Shown piece by piece: positions 26,351 to 35,048 of a DNA stretch of 64,000 nt. The notes below the pieces were generated by a model, which saw nothing but the letters and a program-made list of their open reading frames with translations, had not been told where the DNA came from and did not search any database. Made by a program: the position numbers and the translations under genes. Location: NCBI GenBank assembly GCA_028715055.1, contig JAQTLE010000002.1, positions 124,001 to 188,000 on the forward strand. The letters are read 5' to 3'. The DNA comes from Sulfurovaceae bacterium. Lineage in GTDB: Bacteria; Campylobacterota; Campylobacteria; Campylobacterales; Sulfurovaceae. The first letter of the stretch is position 1. Each line of letters begins with the position of its first letter.

Positions 26351-26821
26351 CTACTTGCAGCTTTCAACCGCTATTGTTTCAATCTCTCCTGTACGAAGAG
26401 CCTTGCCATAGTCGGTTATTTTTACATTTATTTTATTAACTCCCATTTTGTTAGCTATAGAGCATACATACTCGGCATATCCTTGTTTACCACCACCTTC
26501 ATTCCATATTGCCACATAAAGCCAGTCGCCATCTACCCAAGTCGCATTTTGAGCTTCCGGCTCTTTGTTGGATCTAAAACGCTCTAGTAATTTTTGTTTT
26601 TTAGCCTCTATATCTGCAACTGCTGCCGCTTGTTTATCGGCTGTTTGTTTTCTTTTTTCTGCATCTGCGACGGTTTTGAGCTTCATCTCTGCTTTTGTAT
26701 ATGCTTTTACGTCGGTAGGTTTCGCGTCAGTATTTGGGGTATCTCTAGTTATTATGGCTATTGCAATAAGGGTCAAAACCCCGAATGTAACTATATTTGT
26801 CTTCTTTTTATCATTTGCCAC
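26351..26821 (-). CDS. Membrane-anchored coiled-coil protein
   Basis: 156 residues from a GTG start (26821) with RBS aaagggga. One N-terminal transmembrane helix (FGVLTLIAIAII), a long Lys/Ala/Gln-rich coiled coil (about 40-90), then a compact C-terminal domain (WLYVAIWNEGGGKQGYAEYV). That domain parallels the end of the 25066-25782 protein. It is encoded leftward, diverging from the PR-like promoter. Possibly a lysogenic conversion or superinfection-exclusion protein; inferred from place and topology only. Confidence 0.65.
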   Translation of the reverse strand: MANDKKKTNIVTFGVLTLIAIAIITRDTPNTDAKPTDVKAYTKAEMKLKTVADAEKRKQTADKQAAAVADIEAKKQKLLERFRSNKEPEAQNATWVDGDWLYVAIWNEGGGKQGYAEYVCSIANKMGVNKINVKITDYGKALRTGEIETIAVESCK

Positions 26822-26865
26822 ACGAATCCCCTTTTATTATTTTTCTAAACTTTTTATAACAATAC

Positions 26866-26895
26866 TTGACAAAGTGTCTATAATTTGTCTATAAT
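26866..26895 (+). promoter_or_regulatory. Rightward early promoter (PR-like) with tandem operators
   Basis: TTGACA (26866-26871) and TATAAT (26890-26895) with 18-bp spacing. tgtctataat is repeated exactly at 26875 and 26886, and gacaaagtgtc is a small palindrome over the -35. The same motif occurs inverted in the leftward promoter at 24177, so one repressor probably controls both. Confidence 0.65.
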
Positions 26896-27113
26896 GCCAG
26901 AAGCGACACTCATTAGTTCGCTGTAAGTCCTTTATAATTTAACAACTTTTGTGGTGGGTATCTGCTTCCTTCGAACTAAACAGATACCCGGCACGACACG
27001 AAAATGAGGTGCTTCATATTGTACTTGAAGCTAACTAAAAGAATGTTTATGTATGCCTCTCGGTTCTTGTACCCGCTTGGCGGGGGGCAGACATAAAGCC
27101 AAAAGGGTAAAAT
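26896..27113 (+). promoter_or_regulatory. Structured 5' leader of the rightward operon
   Basis: About 218 nt without an ORF between the promoter and the first gene. It contains a 9-bp stem (gggtatctg / cagataccc, 26956-26989) and a small hairpin cccgc-ttg-gcggg near 27070. It may take part in antitermination, or in RNA-level control by an unknown factor. Confidence 0.4.
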
Positions 27114-27608
27114 ATGAATAAAGATAGACGAACATACCTGGCAGTAGCCAAGGCGATCGACGCTTTCGGTGAAAAACACGAGATAAATGGGCGCGAACAT
27201 ATAGCTAGAGCTATTGGACTCCAAGGCCCAAATGCAGCTATACAACTCTCCAACATCCTAAATACAGAAACTTACAACCCCACAAATCCAAAGCGCCTCA
27301 GCATAGATCATCTTCTTGCTATCATGTTCGAGTTAGATGACGATAACAATATGATGATACTAAATGCTATCGCCGAAGAGTTTGGATACAACATCACTAA
27401 AGCCAAAAGCGACAAACCAAACAAAACAAACGTTTCAAAGGTTTTTAGCTCAGTCCTTGAGCTTAATCAGGGGCATGGGGAGCTATCCCGTGTCTTAAAT
27501 GAGAGTATTATAGATGGCGAGATAGACGAAGATGAGAAGATCAGGCTCCAAAAAGAAATATTAGATCTCAAAACCGCGGTTAGAGCTCTAGAGGAGTTGG
27601 TACGATGA
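27114..27608 (+). CDS. Phage regulatory protein, CII/CP76-like
   Basis: 164 residues. The N-terminal half (EINGREHIARAIGLQGPNAA, then LNTETYNPTNPKRLSIDHLL) matches the layout of the phage CII-type regulatory family (CP76): an XRE-like helical fold with a conserved L-N-P-x-x-P-K-x-L core. The C-terminus is a charged helix that could oligomerise. It is the first gene after PR, as expected for a lysis/lysogeny switch activator. Confidence 0.7.
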   Translation: MNKDRRTYLAVAKAIDAFGEKHEINGREHIARAIGLQGPNAAIQLSNILNTETYNPTNPKRLSIDHLLAIMFELDDDNNMMILNAIAEEFGYNITKAKSDKPNKTNVSKVFSSVLELNQGHGELSRVLNESIIDGEIDEDEKIRLQKEILDLKTAVRALEELVR

Positions 27609-27859
27609 GTGATACAAAACTTCCACCTCCAGGATCTCAATCCCGACAGATTTATGAGATACTTAAATCCGGCGGGACAATTACCGCATATCATGCAGCT
27701 ACTGAGCTTGGTATATTATGCCTTGCCCAACGCATCTATGACCTTCAAAACAAATATAACATCACGATATATACTAAGACAGCAGAAAACAAAGCCAAAG
27801 GAAGGCATTGGACCATTTATAGCATGAAACCGTTTGAGGCGCAAAATGGATCTTTATAG
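27605..27859 (+). CDS. Phage helix-turn-helix protein, 84 aa
   Basis: SQSRQIYEILKSGGTITAYHA, then ATELGILCLAQRIYDLQNKYNI, is the small winged HTH found next to phage replication genes. It overlaps the upstream gene by 4 bp (ATGA) and extends 14 bp into the helicase gene. Confidence 0.7.
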   Translation: MSDTKLPPPGSQSRQIYEILKSGGTITAYHAATELGILCLAQRIYDLQNKYNITIYTKTAENKAKGRHWTIYSMKPFEAQNGSL

Positions 27860-29171
27860 TGCCAATATTGAAAGAGCGATATTAAGCGCCATTATTTTTG
27901 ATAACGATAAATTCAACGATGTAGATGGTGTGCTTGATGTAGATAGTTTTTATTTCCAATTGCACAGAACAATATTTGAGATAATGATAGAGCTAGACGC
28001 AGCCAAAAAACCTATCTGCGAAGAGTTTATCATCTCTGGGCTTATGAAAAAAGAGGTTTTTGACGAGCAGGGATTTTTAGAACTCTTATCGTCAAACCCA
28101 GTCACAGACATAGACGCATACGCATCAGAGCTTAATGAACTCTCAAAGCGCAGGCTACTTGTGAATCTAAGCATCAAGTCCAAGCAATTAGCATCAGAGA
28201 GCGATGACGACAGCGATACTATACTAGCAGCAGTTAGTAGTGAGCTAGACAAGATCATGGATGTCGGTGCAGTTAATGGGCTTTTTGGTATGGATACAAT
28301 CATTAAGAAGCTTGAGCAAAAGATGAGTGAAGCCGTAGATCATGGCAATATCGTTGGATACAAGACAGGCATAAATAGTCTTGATACTATGATAGGTGGT
28401 TTTGAGCCTGGAGATTTAGTGATGATTGCTGCACGCCCTAGCATGGGCAAGACCAGCCTCGCTACTGAAATAGTAGAATACAGTCTCAACCATGGTGTTG
28501 GTGTACTTTTTGATAGTTTAGAGATGGATAGCTATAAGATCATGAGACGGCTCATCTCGGCAAGAAGCGACGAGAGCATAACTAACATCAAGCGTGGTCT
28601 TGTGCGTGATTTTGCCAAGTTTAAAGAAGCAAAAGAATTTTATCTAAAAGCTCCTCTGCATCTGCATGATAAATCGTATATCCCTATTGCTCAACTCAGA
28701 GCCAAAGCTATCAAAATATTTCGTAAAAATCCAAATGTAAAATTATGGGTTATAGATCATTTGCGATATATCAAACTCCCTGGGCTAAACATTCCCCAAG
28801 AACTTAGCGCGGCTATGAAAGTGCTAAAAGCTACAGCCAAGGAATATGGCGTGGTAGTGATCGCGTTATCACAGCTCAACAGAGCCAATGAGTCCAGAGT
28901 CAACAAGCGTCCGATGTTAAGCGATCTGCGCGATAGCGGCGCTGTAGAAGAGGATGCGGATGTGGTTATATTTTGCCATAGAGAAAGTTATTATCGACGA
29001 GCAGAAAGCGAAAGAGAGCCTGATGTGGCAGAAGCTGAACTTATAGTAGGTAAGAACAGAGATGGAGCAACTGGGGTGAATAAGTGTTATTTTGATGCTC
29101 CACATGCTAGGTTTCAAAATATATCTTATGGATACAACACCAATGAAACTCACGGGATGCCTACAATATGA
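27846..29171 (+). CDS. DnaB-like replicative helicase
   Basis: Unwinds DNA at the phage origin. The ATG at 27846 (MDLYSANIERAILSAII) starts the conserved DnaB N-terminal domain; the ORF-track start lies 4 codons earlier. The RecA-type C-terminal domain has Walker A (AARPSMGKTSLA), Walker B-like (LWVIDHLRYIK) and the DLRDSGAVEEDADVVIF segment typical of DnaB. 441 residues. It overlaps the next gene by 4 bp. Confidence 0.9.
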   Translation: MDLYSANIERAILSAIIFDNDKFNDVDGVLDVDSFYFQLHRTIFEIMIELDAAKKPICEEFIISGLMKKEVFDEQGFLELLSSNPVTDIDAYASELNELSKRRLLVNLSIKSKQLASESDDDSDTILAAVSSELDKIMDVGAVNGLFGMDTIIKKLEQKMSEAVDHGNIVGYKTGINSLDTMIGGFEPGDLVMIAARPSMGKTSLATEIVEYSLNHGVGVLFDSLEMDSYKIMRRLISARSDESITNIKRGLVRDFAKFKEAKEFYLKAPLHLHDKSYIPIAQLRAKAIKIFRKNPNVKLWVIDHLRYIKLPGLNIPQELSAAMKVLKATAKEYGVVVIALSQLNRANESRVNKRPMLSDLRDSGAVEEDADVVIFCHRESYYRRAESEREPDVAEAELIVGKNRDGATGVNKCYFDAPHARFQNISYGYNTNETHGMPTI

Positions 29172-29959
29172 GAGATAAATACCTTAGCATGCCAACTGAC
29201 TATATTGGTGAATTAAAAGAGAGTGGCAAGAATTTTAAGGCCATGTGCTTCATGGATTATTATTATGATGTGGAATACAAAAGGGTTAAGTCATACGAGG
29301 ATTATCGCAAGGATTGGGGGCTAACTAGTAAAGGGTCTGTTTTTAAATGGATAGCAGAATTCAAGAACGAAATAGAGCGGTATTTTAACTTTTGGGTGAT
29401 GAAAAATAATCAACACTATAGCTCTGTCAAAAAATCGAGTGAACGCAAAGTGAACGGCAAGTGTACGATTGAACACCCACAAACTCCCACCACACCGAGA
29501 GTTTTAGAAAGTAATGGAACGGCAAGTGAACGGCAAGTGAACAAGTCTAATATAATAGTAGTAGAAAAAGGAGAAGATCATAAATTTAGAACAATATTTT
29601 CTCTCTTTGGTTTCTTTGGAATGTCTGGCAAAAGAAGTGAAGCTTTAGATATATATGAGAAGATTGACGATATAGAGTTTGAAAATCTAGTCTATGCAAT
29701 TAGAATGTATCTCAATGATAGCCGTATAACTCATAAGCTTTGGCTCCCGAACTTCCTAAAAGAAAAGATATATGTGAACTATATGAAACAAACTTTTAAA
29801 ATATTTATAAACGGCGAGTGGAAAATAGGCAAATATGATGCTGCAAAAGAAGTGTTTGAGACGCAAGAACAGAACTATAAACTAACCAAACAAAGAATAA
29901 ATGAGCTGCTTGACAGCAAAGAGCTTGAGTTTATTACACAAGAGGTGGCCGTGGCATGA
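29168..29959 (+). CDS. Probable phage replication/initiator protein
   Basis: 263 residues directly after the helicase (ATGA overlap). N-terminal ~85 residues are helical and basic with a winged-helix feel (SYEDYRKDWGLTSKGSVFKW). A low-complexity linker (about 90-130) is encoded by iteron-like DNA, and a helical C-terminal domain follows. Layout (DNA-binding head, linker containing ori repeats, helicase-contacting tail) parallels lambda O-type initiators. I infer this from architecture, not sequence identity. Confidence 0.55.
   Translation: MRDKYLSMPTDYIGELKESGKNFKAMCFMDYYYDVEYKRVKSYEDYRKDWGLTSKGSVFKWIAEFKNEIERYFNFWVMKNNQHYSSVKKSSERKVNGKCTIEHPQTPTTPRVLESNGTASERQVNKSNIIVVEKGEDHKFRTIFSLFGFFGMSGKRSEALDIYEKIDDIEFENLVYAIRMYLNDSRITHKLWLPNFLKEKIYVNYMKQTFKIFINGEWKIGKYDAAKEVFETQEQNYKLTKQRINELLDSKELEFITQEVAVA
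29438..29545. repeat. Iteron-like repeats, candidate phage replication origin
   Basis: gtgaacg(g)caa recurs in two clusters inside the initiator gene: gagtgaacgcaa and agtgaacggcaa at 29438-29460; ggaacggcaa, gtgaacggcaa and gtgaacaag at 29516-29545. AT-rich DNA (tctaatataatagtag) follows. Same-orientation spaced repeats within the linker-coding part resemble the lambda origin layout. Confidence 0.5.
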
Positions 29960-30246
29960 CAGTAATATTGCATGATGGATATTTCATTGGGACTTGGCTG
30001 GCTAGAGAGTTTGGACTTCCTACCAACTATTTTTCTATCATCAATAGCAAAGCACCAAAGACATTGCATAGAGAGATTGATGTTGCTATGTTTGCCGGTT
30101 TGGTGTTTGTAAAGCTGCCAAGTAAGGTGGTTGAATATATCAGGGCAGGGTATATCACAGCTAAGATAGAGCCCGATGATGATCTAAACATGTATGAGTA
30201 TATCCTTGAGATTACGATCAATACAAAGATAGGATTTTGGATATGA
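29956..30246 (+). CDS. Hypothetical phage protein, 96 aa
   Basis: Contains TWLAREFGLPTNYFSIINSK, then a hydrophobic segment. No family recognised. It overlaps neighbours by 4 bp on both sides. Confidence 0.6.
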   Translation: MTVILHDGYFIGTWLAREFGLPTNYFSIINSKAPKTLHREIDVAMFAGLVFVKLPSKVVEYIRAGYITAKIEPDDDLNMYEYILEITINTKIGFWI

Positions 30247-30653
30247 AAAGAATTTGTCCCATACATGGAATACACTCAGAGACTAGGTGTCCGAAGTGCC
30301 ATAAACAAACAGCCAAAACCTACGATAAAACCAAAAGAGTAAATGCAAAATTTTATCATTCCAAGGAATGGAAAGAGGTCAGGGAGATACAGCTTAAAAG
30401 AAATCCTGTATGTTGTGTAGATGGATGTGGCAAGCCTGCCGTGATAGTGGACCATGACGAAGAGATAGAAGACGGCGGATGTAAGCTATGTCTTGATAAT
30501 CTACGATCCATGTGTATATCTTGCCATAATATCAAAACCAAAAAAGCTAAGGCAGCTAGGGAGGGGCGGTCTAAATCTCTACAGAACTCAAGCCCCAACA
30601 CCGACGCCCCTCCTAAACTTTCACAAAATGTATTTTTGAGGGGTACCCTATGA
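30243..30653 (+). CDS. HNH endonuclease next to terminase
   Basis: 136 residues from the ATG at 30243 (ATGA overlap with the previous gene). Zinc-binding Cys pairs (CPIHG, RCPKCHK, CCVDGCGKP) and the HNH core VIVDHDEEIEDGGCK...LDNLRSMCISCHNIK are intact. HNH proteins beside terminase genes are needed for cos cleavage in HK97-like phages, which supports cos-type packaging here. Confidence 0.88.
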   Translation: MKRICPIHGIHSETRCPKCHKQTAKTYDKTKRVNAKFYHSKEWKEVREIQLKRNPVCCVDGCGKPAVIVDHDEEIEDGGCKLCLDNLRSMCISCHNIKTKKAKAAREGRSKSLQNSSPNTDAPPKLSQNVFLRGTL

Positions 30654-31300
30654 GTATTGAACAAAATATAACAAAAGATAAAAATATAACAAAAAATAGC
30701 TTCCCAAAAGAGAGAAAAGAATATAAAAAAGATGAAGAGATAGACTGGGGCAGCGTACAGTTTGAGTATGAAAATATAAAAATAAGCGATGTGAAGCTAG
30801 CTGAAAAATATGGCACTTATAGCGTAAATATAAAACGAAAAGCTACTGAGGGCAACTGGTTAAAGTTTAAAAAACAAATTGATACCACCCCTGCAAAAAA
30901 TCTAATACCGGCTCACACTGAACAGATACTGGGAACGATAGCACTTCGCAAGATAAAAGAGATAAGGGATGAGCTTGGTGCTAATTACAGCACGGTTGAC
31001 GAAGCTCTAATAGTGATGTATGGCAAAACATACCAACGTTATCTTGAACTTGAAGCAATAGTAGACAAGGATGGATATGTAAAAATGAGTCCAAAGACAG
31101 GGGGTACATATATAAATCCATATTTTTCGTCACTATTAGCCGTTGAAAAAAGTCTTTTGAACGTGGGCGATAAGCTCGGGCTTTCAATAGAGTCAAGAAA
31201 GAAACTAGGGATACTAATAGGGGATCATGACGATAAAGCCAAGGGGCTGTTTGATATGCTCGATGATTTTAATAAACAGTCTATGGATGTGGATATATGA
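30650..31300 (+). CDS. Terminase small subunit (P27 family)
   Basis: Recognises phage DNA for packaging. 216 residues with an acidic/basic N-terminal part containing an HTH-like stretch (DVKLAEKYGTYSVNIKRKA). A C-terminal helical segment (TYINPYFSSLLAVEKSLLNV) is typical of P27-family small terminases. Overlaps both neighbours by 4 bp. Confidence 0.82.
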   Translation: MSIEQNITKDKNITKNSFPKERKEYKKDEEIDWGSVQFEYENIKISDVKLAEKYGTYSVNIKRKATEGNWLKFKKQIDTTPAKNLIPAHTEQILGTIALRKIKEIRDELGANYSTVDEALIVMYGKTYQRYLELEAIVDKDGYVKMSPKTGGTYINPYFSSLLAVEKSLLNVGDKLGLSIESRKKLGILIGDHDDKAKGLFDMLDDFNKQSMDVDI

Positions 31301-32922
31301 TCACTCCTTACTACGAAAAAGCATTTGAGCGGCACAGACAAGACCTTGAGGCAGTAGAGCGTGGCGAAAAACCTCACTTGAGGTTTAATAAAAAGCTCGG
31401 GATGATGTATGTGATGATCATTCAGCAGCTTAGGCATTACAAGGGCGATAAAGCCGGGGATCTTATAGTTCTAGAGGAATGGCAAAAAAAAGCGATTGTA
31501 ATATTGGCCGGGTGGCAGAGACAAAGAGAGGATGGCGTGTGGGTACGTCGATTTCGTACGGCATTTATATTTTTACCTCGTAAAAATGGCAAAACCATCT
31601 TTGCTGCAGCTTTTGCTATAGCTGATATGATAGTCAGAGCCGACCAAGGGGGAGAGATATGCTTCTTTGCAACCAAAAGAGATCAGGCAAAGCTGGCATA
31701 TAACCCAACAAAATATATGCTTGAAAATCATCAAGACCTTAAAAAACACACAAAAGAGAGCTATGGGAAGCTTGTTTTTGATAAAAGCGGCACTGAGCTT
31801 TATACATTGGGCCGCGATAGTGACACACAAGATGGACTCAATGTAAGTGTAGGCATCGGCGATGAACATCATGCCCACAAAGATGATAGCCTCTGGGATG
31901 TGGTGAAATCATCCCAAATGGCAAGACGTGAGCCTCTCATGATCAGCATTACGACTGCCGGTTTTAACGTAGCCTCTCCTGCTTATACTCTGTATGAGTA
32001 TGCAAAGAACATACTAGACGGAGTAATAGAAGATGATTTTTTCTTTGGATTTATCGCTGAAGCTCCCAAAAAGCCAGATGATGAGCCCGACTGGTACTTT
32101 AAAGAAGAGGTTTGGAGCGCAGCCAACCCTAACTATGGGGTGAGTGTAGATAAAGAGGAGTTTGCATCCGCTGCCAAAGAGGCGCAAAGTCGTCCGGAAA
32201 AGCTAAATAATTTTTTGGTTAAGTACCTAAATGTATGGACCAATGCCGCTGAGGCGTTTTTGCCGTTCAACAAATGGCTCGAGTGTAAGGGGGAAGTCAA
32301 GATAGGAAACATTATCGGCGGGCTTGATATGTCAAAGGCTGATGACTTCACCGCATATGTACGAGTCTCAGTGATAGATGGCAAATATCACATAAGCCCT
32401 AAATTTTACATACCCAAAAATAATGTGTTTGATAGAGAAAGAGAGTTGCGGGTACCGCTCTCTAGCTGGGTGGAGCAAGGGTATATCACGGCGACAGACG
32501 GCGACAGCATAGATGAGGACTTTATCATATCTGATATTCAAAAAGACATGCCGGACATGGAAGCTTTTTGTTACGACACATATAAGGCTACCAGGATCGT
32601 CAATATAATGCAAGATGACGGTTATGATAGCTGTATACCCATAAGACAAGGTTTTTTGTCGCTTTCAGAGCCTACTTTTTTCTTACTAAAGCTCATCAAA
32701 GACGGAGATGTAGTGCATGACGGCAATCCGGTTATGACTTGGATGATAAGCAATTTGGCTATTTTGACCGATGCCGCAGGCAATATCAAGCCAAATAAAT
32801 CGGATTATAACCGCAAAATTGATGGGGTAGCCGCATTTATCAACACACTCGCGTATCTAATACACGAAACTCCAAAGCAGGAAAAGTCAATATATGAGGA
32901 GAGAGGGATGCGGTCCTTGTAA
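31297..32922 (+). CDS. terL: Terminase large subunit
   Basis: ATPase and nuclease of the packaging motor, 541 residues. Adenine-binding QKKAIVILAGW, Walker A LPRKNGKTIFAAAFAI, and Walker B-like IGDEHHAHKDD are visible in the N-terminal half. The C-terminal nuclease shows Asp in IIGGLDMSKADDFTAYV and later MPDMEAFCYDTYKA. It belongs to the HK97-type large terminase group. Confidence 0.93.
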   Translation: MITPYYEKAFERHRQDLEAVERGEKPHLRFNKKLGMMYVMIIQQLRHYKGDKAGDLIVLEEWQKKAIVILAGWQRQREDGVWVRRFRTAFIFLPRKNGKTIFAAAFAIADMIVRADQGGEICFFATKRDQAKLAYNPTKYMLENHQDLKKHTKESYGKLVFDKSGTELYTLGRDSDTQDGLNVSVGIGDEHHAHKDDSLWDVVKSSQMARREPLMISITTAGFNVASPAYTLYEYAKNILDGVIEDDFFFGFIAEAPKKPDDEPDWYFKEEVWSAANPNYGVSVDKEEFASAAKEAQSRPEKLNNFLVKYLNVWTNAAEAFLPFNKWLECKGEVKIGNIIGGLDMSKADDFTAYVRVSVIDGKYHISPKFYIPKNNVFDRERELRVPLSSWVEQGYITATDGDSIDEDFIISDIQKDMPDMEAFCYDTYKATRIVNIMQDDGYDSCIPIRQGFLSLSEPTFFLLKLIKDGDVVHDGNPVMTWMISNLAILTDAAGNIKPNKSDYNRKIDGVAAFINTLAYLIHETPKQEKSIYEERGMRSL

Positions 32923-33003
32923 TATTTTTTGAGCTATGGCGGTCATACCAATGGATGTTGGTGACGTAATCGCTATGATTTGAAAAAAGCAAGGATTTTT
33001 GGT

Positions 33004-33213
33004 ATGACCGAAGAACTAAAGTTTGTGCTACTTTATCGCATTTTATTAACAATACTTTTTTTTATTTTGTCATCTTCTTTTTTAATACTGCCTTTGGGCT
33101 GGTGGAGCACACAGCTTTTCAGAATAGCTGCCGGCTTTGCAGTTATCTCCCAGTCTTCCTTGACTCTTTATGACATATACAAACTAGACAAGGCCGCAGA
33201 TGATAAGGAATAA
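33004..33213 (+). CDS. Small membrane protein before the portal gene
   Basis: 69 residues from ATG 33004; the ORF track uses a TTG 8 codons earlier. Two hydrophobic segments (LLTILFFILSSSFLIL and FAVISQSSLTL). RBS aagg lies 8 nt upstream. It overlaps the portal gene by 14 bp. The 57 bp before it holds only a 15-codon ORF, which I do not call. Confidence 0.5.
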   Translation: MTEELKFVLLYRILLTILFFILSSSFLILPLGWWSTQLFRIAAGFAVISQSSLTLYDIYKLDKAADDKE

Positions 33214-34405
33214 TCTTTTTAAAAAAAGAGAACTCTATCCGCTGAGCAGCCCAGAGTTGGCTTCTATATTTTCTAATCTTTTTATTACTTCAAAGTCAGG
33301 CATAAAAGTTACACAAGAAACAGCCATGAGGCATACTACAGTATTTGCCTGCTATATCGTATTATGTGAAGGTGTCGCGGGGCTACCTCTGACGCTAATG
33401 AGACGTAAAACAATAAATGGCAAGGTGATAAAAGAAAAAGCAGTCACACACAATCTATATAATACACTTCATTTGAAACCAAACAATGAGATGACCTCTT
33501 TTACATGGGTATACGCCTTGATGTTAAATCTCATCAGTAGGGGCAATGGCTTTTCCCAAATAATCAGAAACAATAGGGACCAGGTCATAGGGTTTTACCC
33601 TTTACTCTCAGATAATATGAGAATAGTCAGAAGCGAAAGCGGGGAGTTGGGGTTTATTTATGCATCAAGCAATAATGGGGAAGTTTTTCTAGACAAAAGA
33701 GAAGTGCTGAATGTTGTAGGTCATTCACTTAATGGCATAACGGGGATAACCCCCATCCAAGCCAACGCAAATTCCTTGGGACTTTCTATTGCAATGGAAG
33801 AGTTCGGATCTAGTTTTTTTAAAAATGGGGCAAATGGAACGGGGGTTTTTACCACTCCACAGGAACTTAGCGACCCTGCATTTAAACGTCTCAAAGAAGA
33901 TCTAGGTAAAAATTATACCGGGTTAATGAATGCAGGGAAACCTATGCTGCTAGAAAGCGGGCTTGATTTTAAACGCATCACAATCCCTAATAATGATAGT
34001 CAATTCTTAGAATCCAGAAAATATCAAAGAAGTGAGATAGCTTCTATATTCCGCATACCTCTTCATATGATAAACGACTTGGAAAAATCAAGTTTTAATA
34101 ATATGGAGCAACAATCTCAAGATTTTGCAACATATACACTCCAACCATGGATTACTCGCATAGAACAAGCCCTAAATATTGCTCTATTTGATGGTGATAC
34201 AGAATATTTTGTGAAGTTTAATATGGGGGCATTATTACGAGGCGATACTGCAACAAGGTATGAGGCATATGGTAAAGCTATACGAGATGGCTGGATGACG
34301 CGTAATGAAGCAAGAGAAATGGAAGATAAAAACCCAATAGATGGGCTAGACGATCCGATAATACCATTAAATATGACATCAGGAGGTATAAATGGCACGA
34401 AGTAA
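33200..34405 (+). CDS. Portal protein (HK97 family)
   Basis: Dodecameric ring at the capsid vertex through which DNA passes. 401 residues, with the family pattern AMRHTTVFACYIVLCEGVAG...PLTLMRR, a LNLISRGNGFSQIIRN segment and NNMEQQSQDFATYTLQPW near the C-terminus. Overlaps the protease gene by 14 bp. Confidence 0.92.
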   Translation: MIRNNLFKKRELYPLSSPELASIFSNLFITSKSGIKVTQETAMRHTTVFACYIVLCEGVAGLPLTLMRRKTINGKVIKEKAVTHNLYNTLHLKPNNEMTSFTWVYALMLNLISRGNGFSQIIRNNRDQVIGFYPLLSDNMRIVRSESGELGFIYASSNNGEVFLDKREVLNVVGHSLNGITGITPIQANANSLGLSIAMEEFGSSFFKNGANGTGVFTTPQELSDPAFKRLKEDLGKNYTGLMNAGKPMLLESGLDFKRITIPNNDSQFLESRKYQRSEIASIFRIPLHMINDLEKSSFNNMEQQSQDFATYTLQPWITRIEQALNIALFDGDTEYFVKFNMGALLRGDTATRYEAYGKAIRDGWMTRNEAREMEDKNPIDGLDDPIIPLNMTSGGINGTK

Positions 34406-35048
34406 AGTAGAAATCATCGCACGAATGAATGAGATAGGCGTATTGAGGCGCGTTTGTATTGGGAAGTGTCCAGCCACAAGAGTGGACGGAGGAGTACCTA
34501 TAGATATTGAAAAACGTCTTGTGCCGTTTGTGCTTGTGAGCGAAAATAATGCTGGTGAAAGATATGACTGGTGGGCAGATGAAGTATATATAGAAGAGCT
34601 TGATGTTGCTGGAGCAAGCTACGAGCGCTTGCGAACATTTTTCACCGATCACTTTCGAAGCGTGGACAATGCCATTGGGCGCATTGAAAACATACGCATA
34701 GAAGACGGGAGGATCAAGGCGGATGTTATTTTCGGAAGCGACGAAAGAAGTAATACAATATTTGAAAAATACCGTGACGGGATTCTCACTGATGTCAGTA
34801 TTGGCTATTACATTAATGATGTGACTGTTACTGAAAAAAAAGGTGAACCTACTCACGTATTGGTAACTGACTATGAGGTGGTTGAGCTGTCCGCTGTGTG
34901 GCGCGGCTTCGACCCTGGAGCAAATGCGTCTAGGGGAGCTAAAATTGAAACCGACGATGAAATAAACGGTAGTCAGACTCCAGAAATGGATGGTCGATCG
35001 GTGGATGTCCTAAGAAGAAAATTAAAATTGAAAGGGAAAATAGCATGA
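34392..35048 (+). CDS. Prohead maturation protease (HK97/U35 type)
   Basis: Serine protease that trims the capsid scaffold. 218 residues. The His motif is FFTDHFRSVDNAIGRIE and the Ser is in GILTDVSIGYYI, in the order expected for this herpesvirus-assemblin-like fold. It lies between portal and capsid genes, overlapping both. Confidence 0.87.
   Translation: MARSKVEIIARMNEIGVLRRVCIGKCPATRVDGGVPIDIEKRLVPFVLVSENNAGERYDWWADEVYIEELDVAGASYERLRTFFTDHFRSVDNAIGRIENIRIEDGRIKADVIFGSDERSNTIFEKYRDGILTDVSIGYYINDVTVTEKKGEPTHVLVTDYEVVELSAVWRGFDPGANASRGAKIETDDEINGSQTPEMDGRSVDVLRRKLKLKGKIA

Noticed and set aside
32936-32983. 15-codon ORF MAVIPMDVGDVIAMI
   Set aside because: No RBS, no conserved feature; too short to support.
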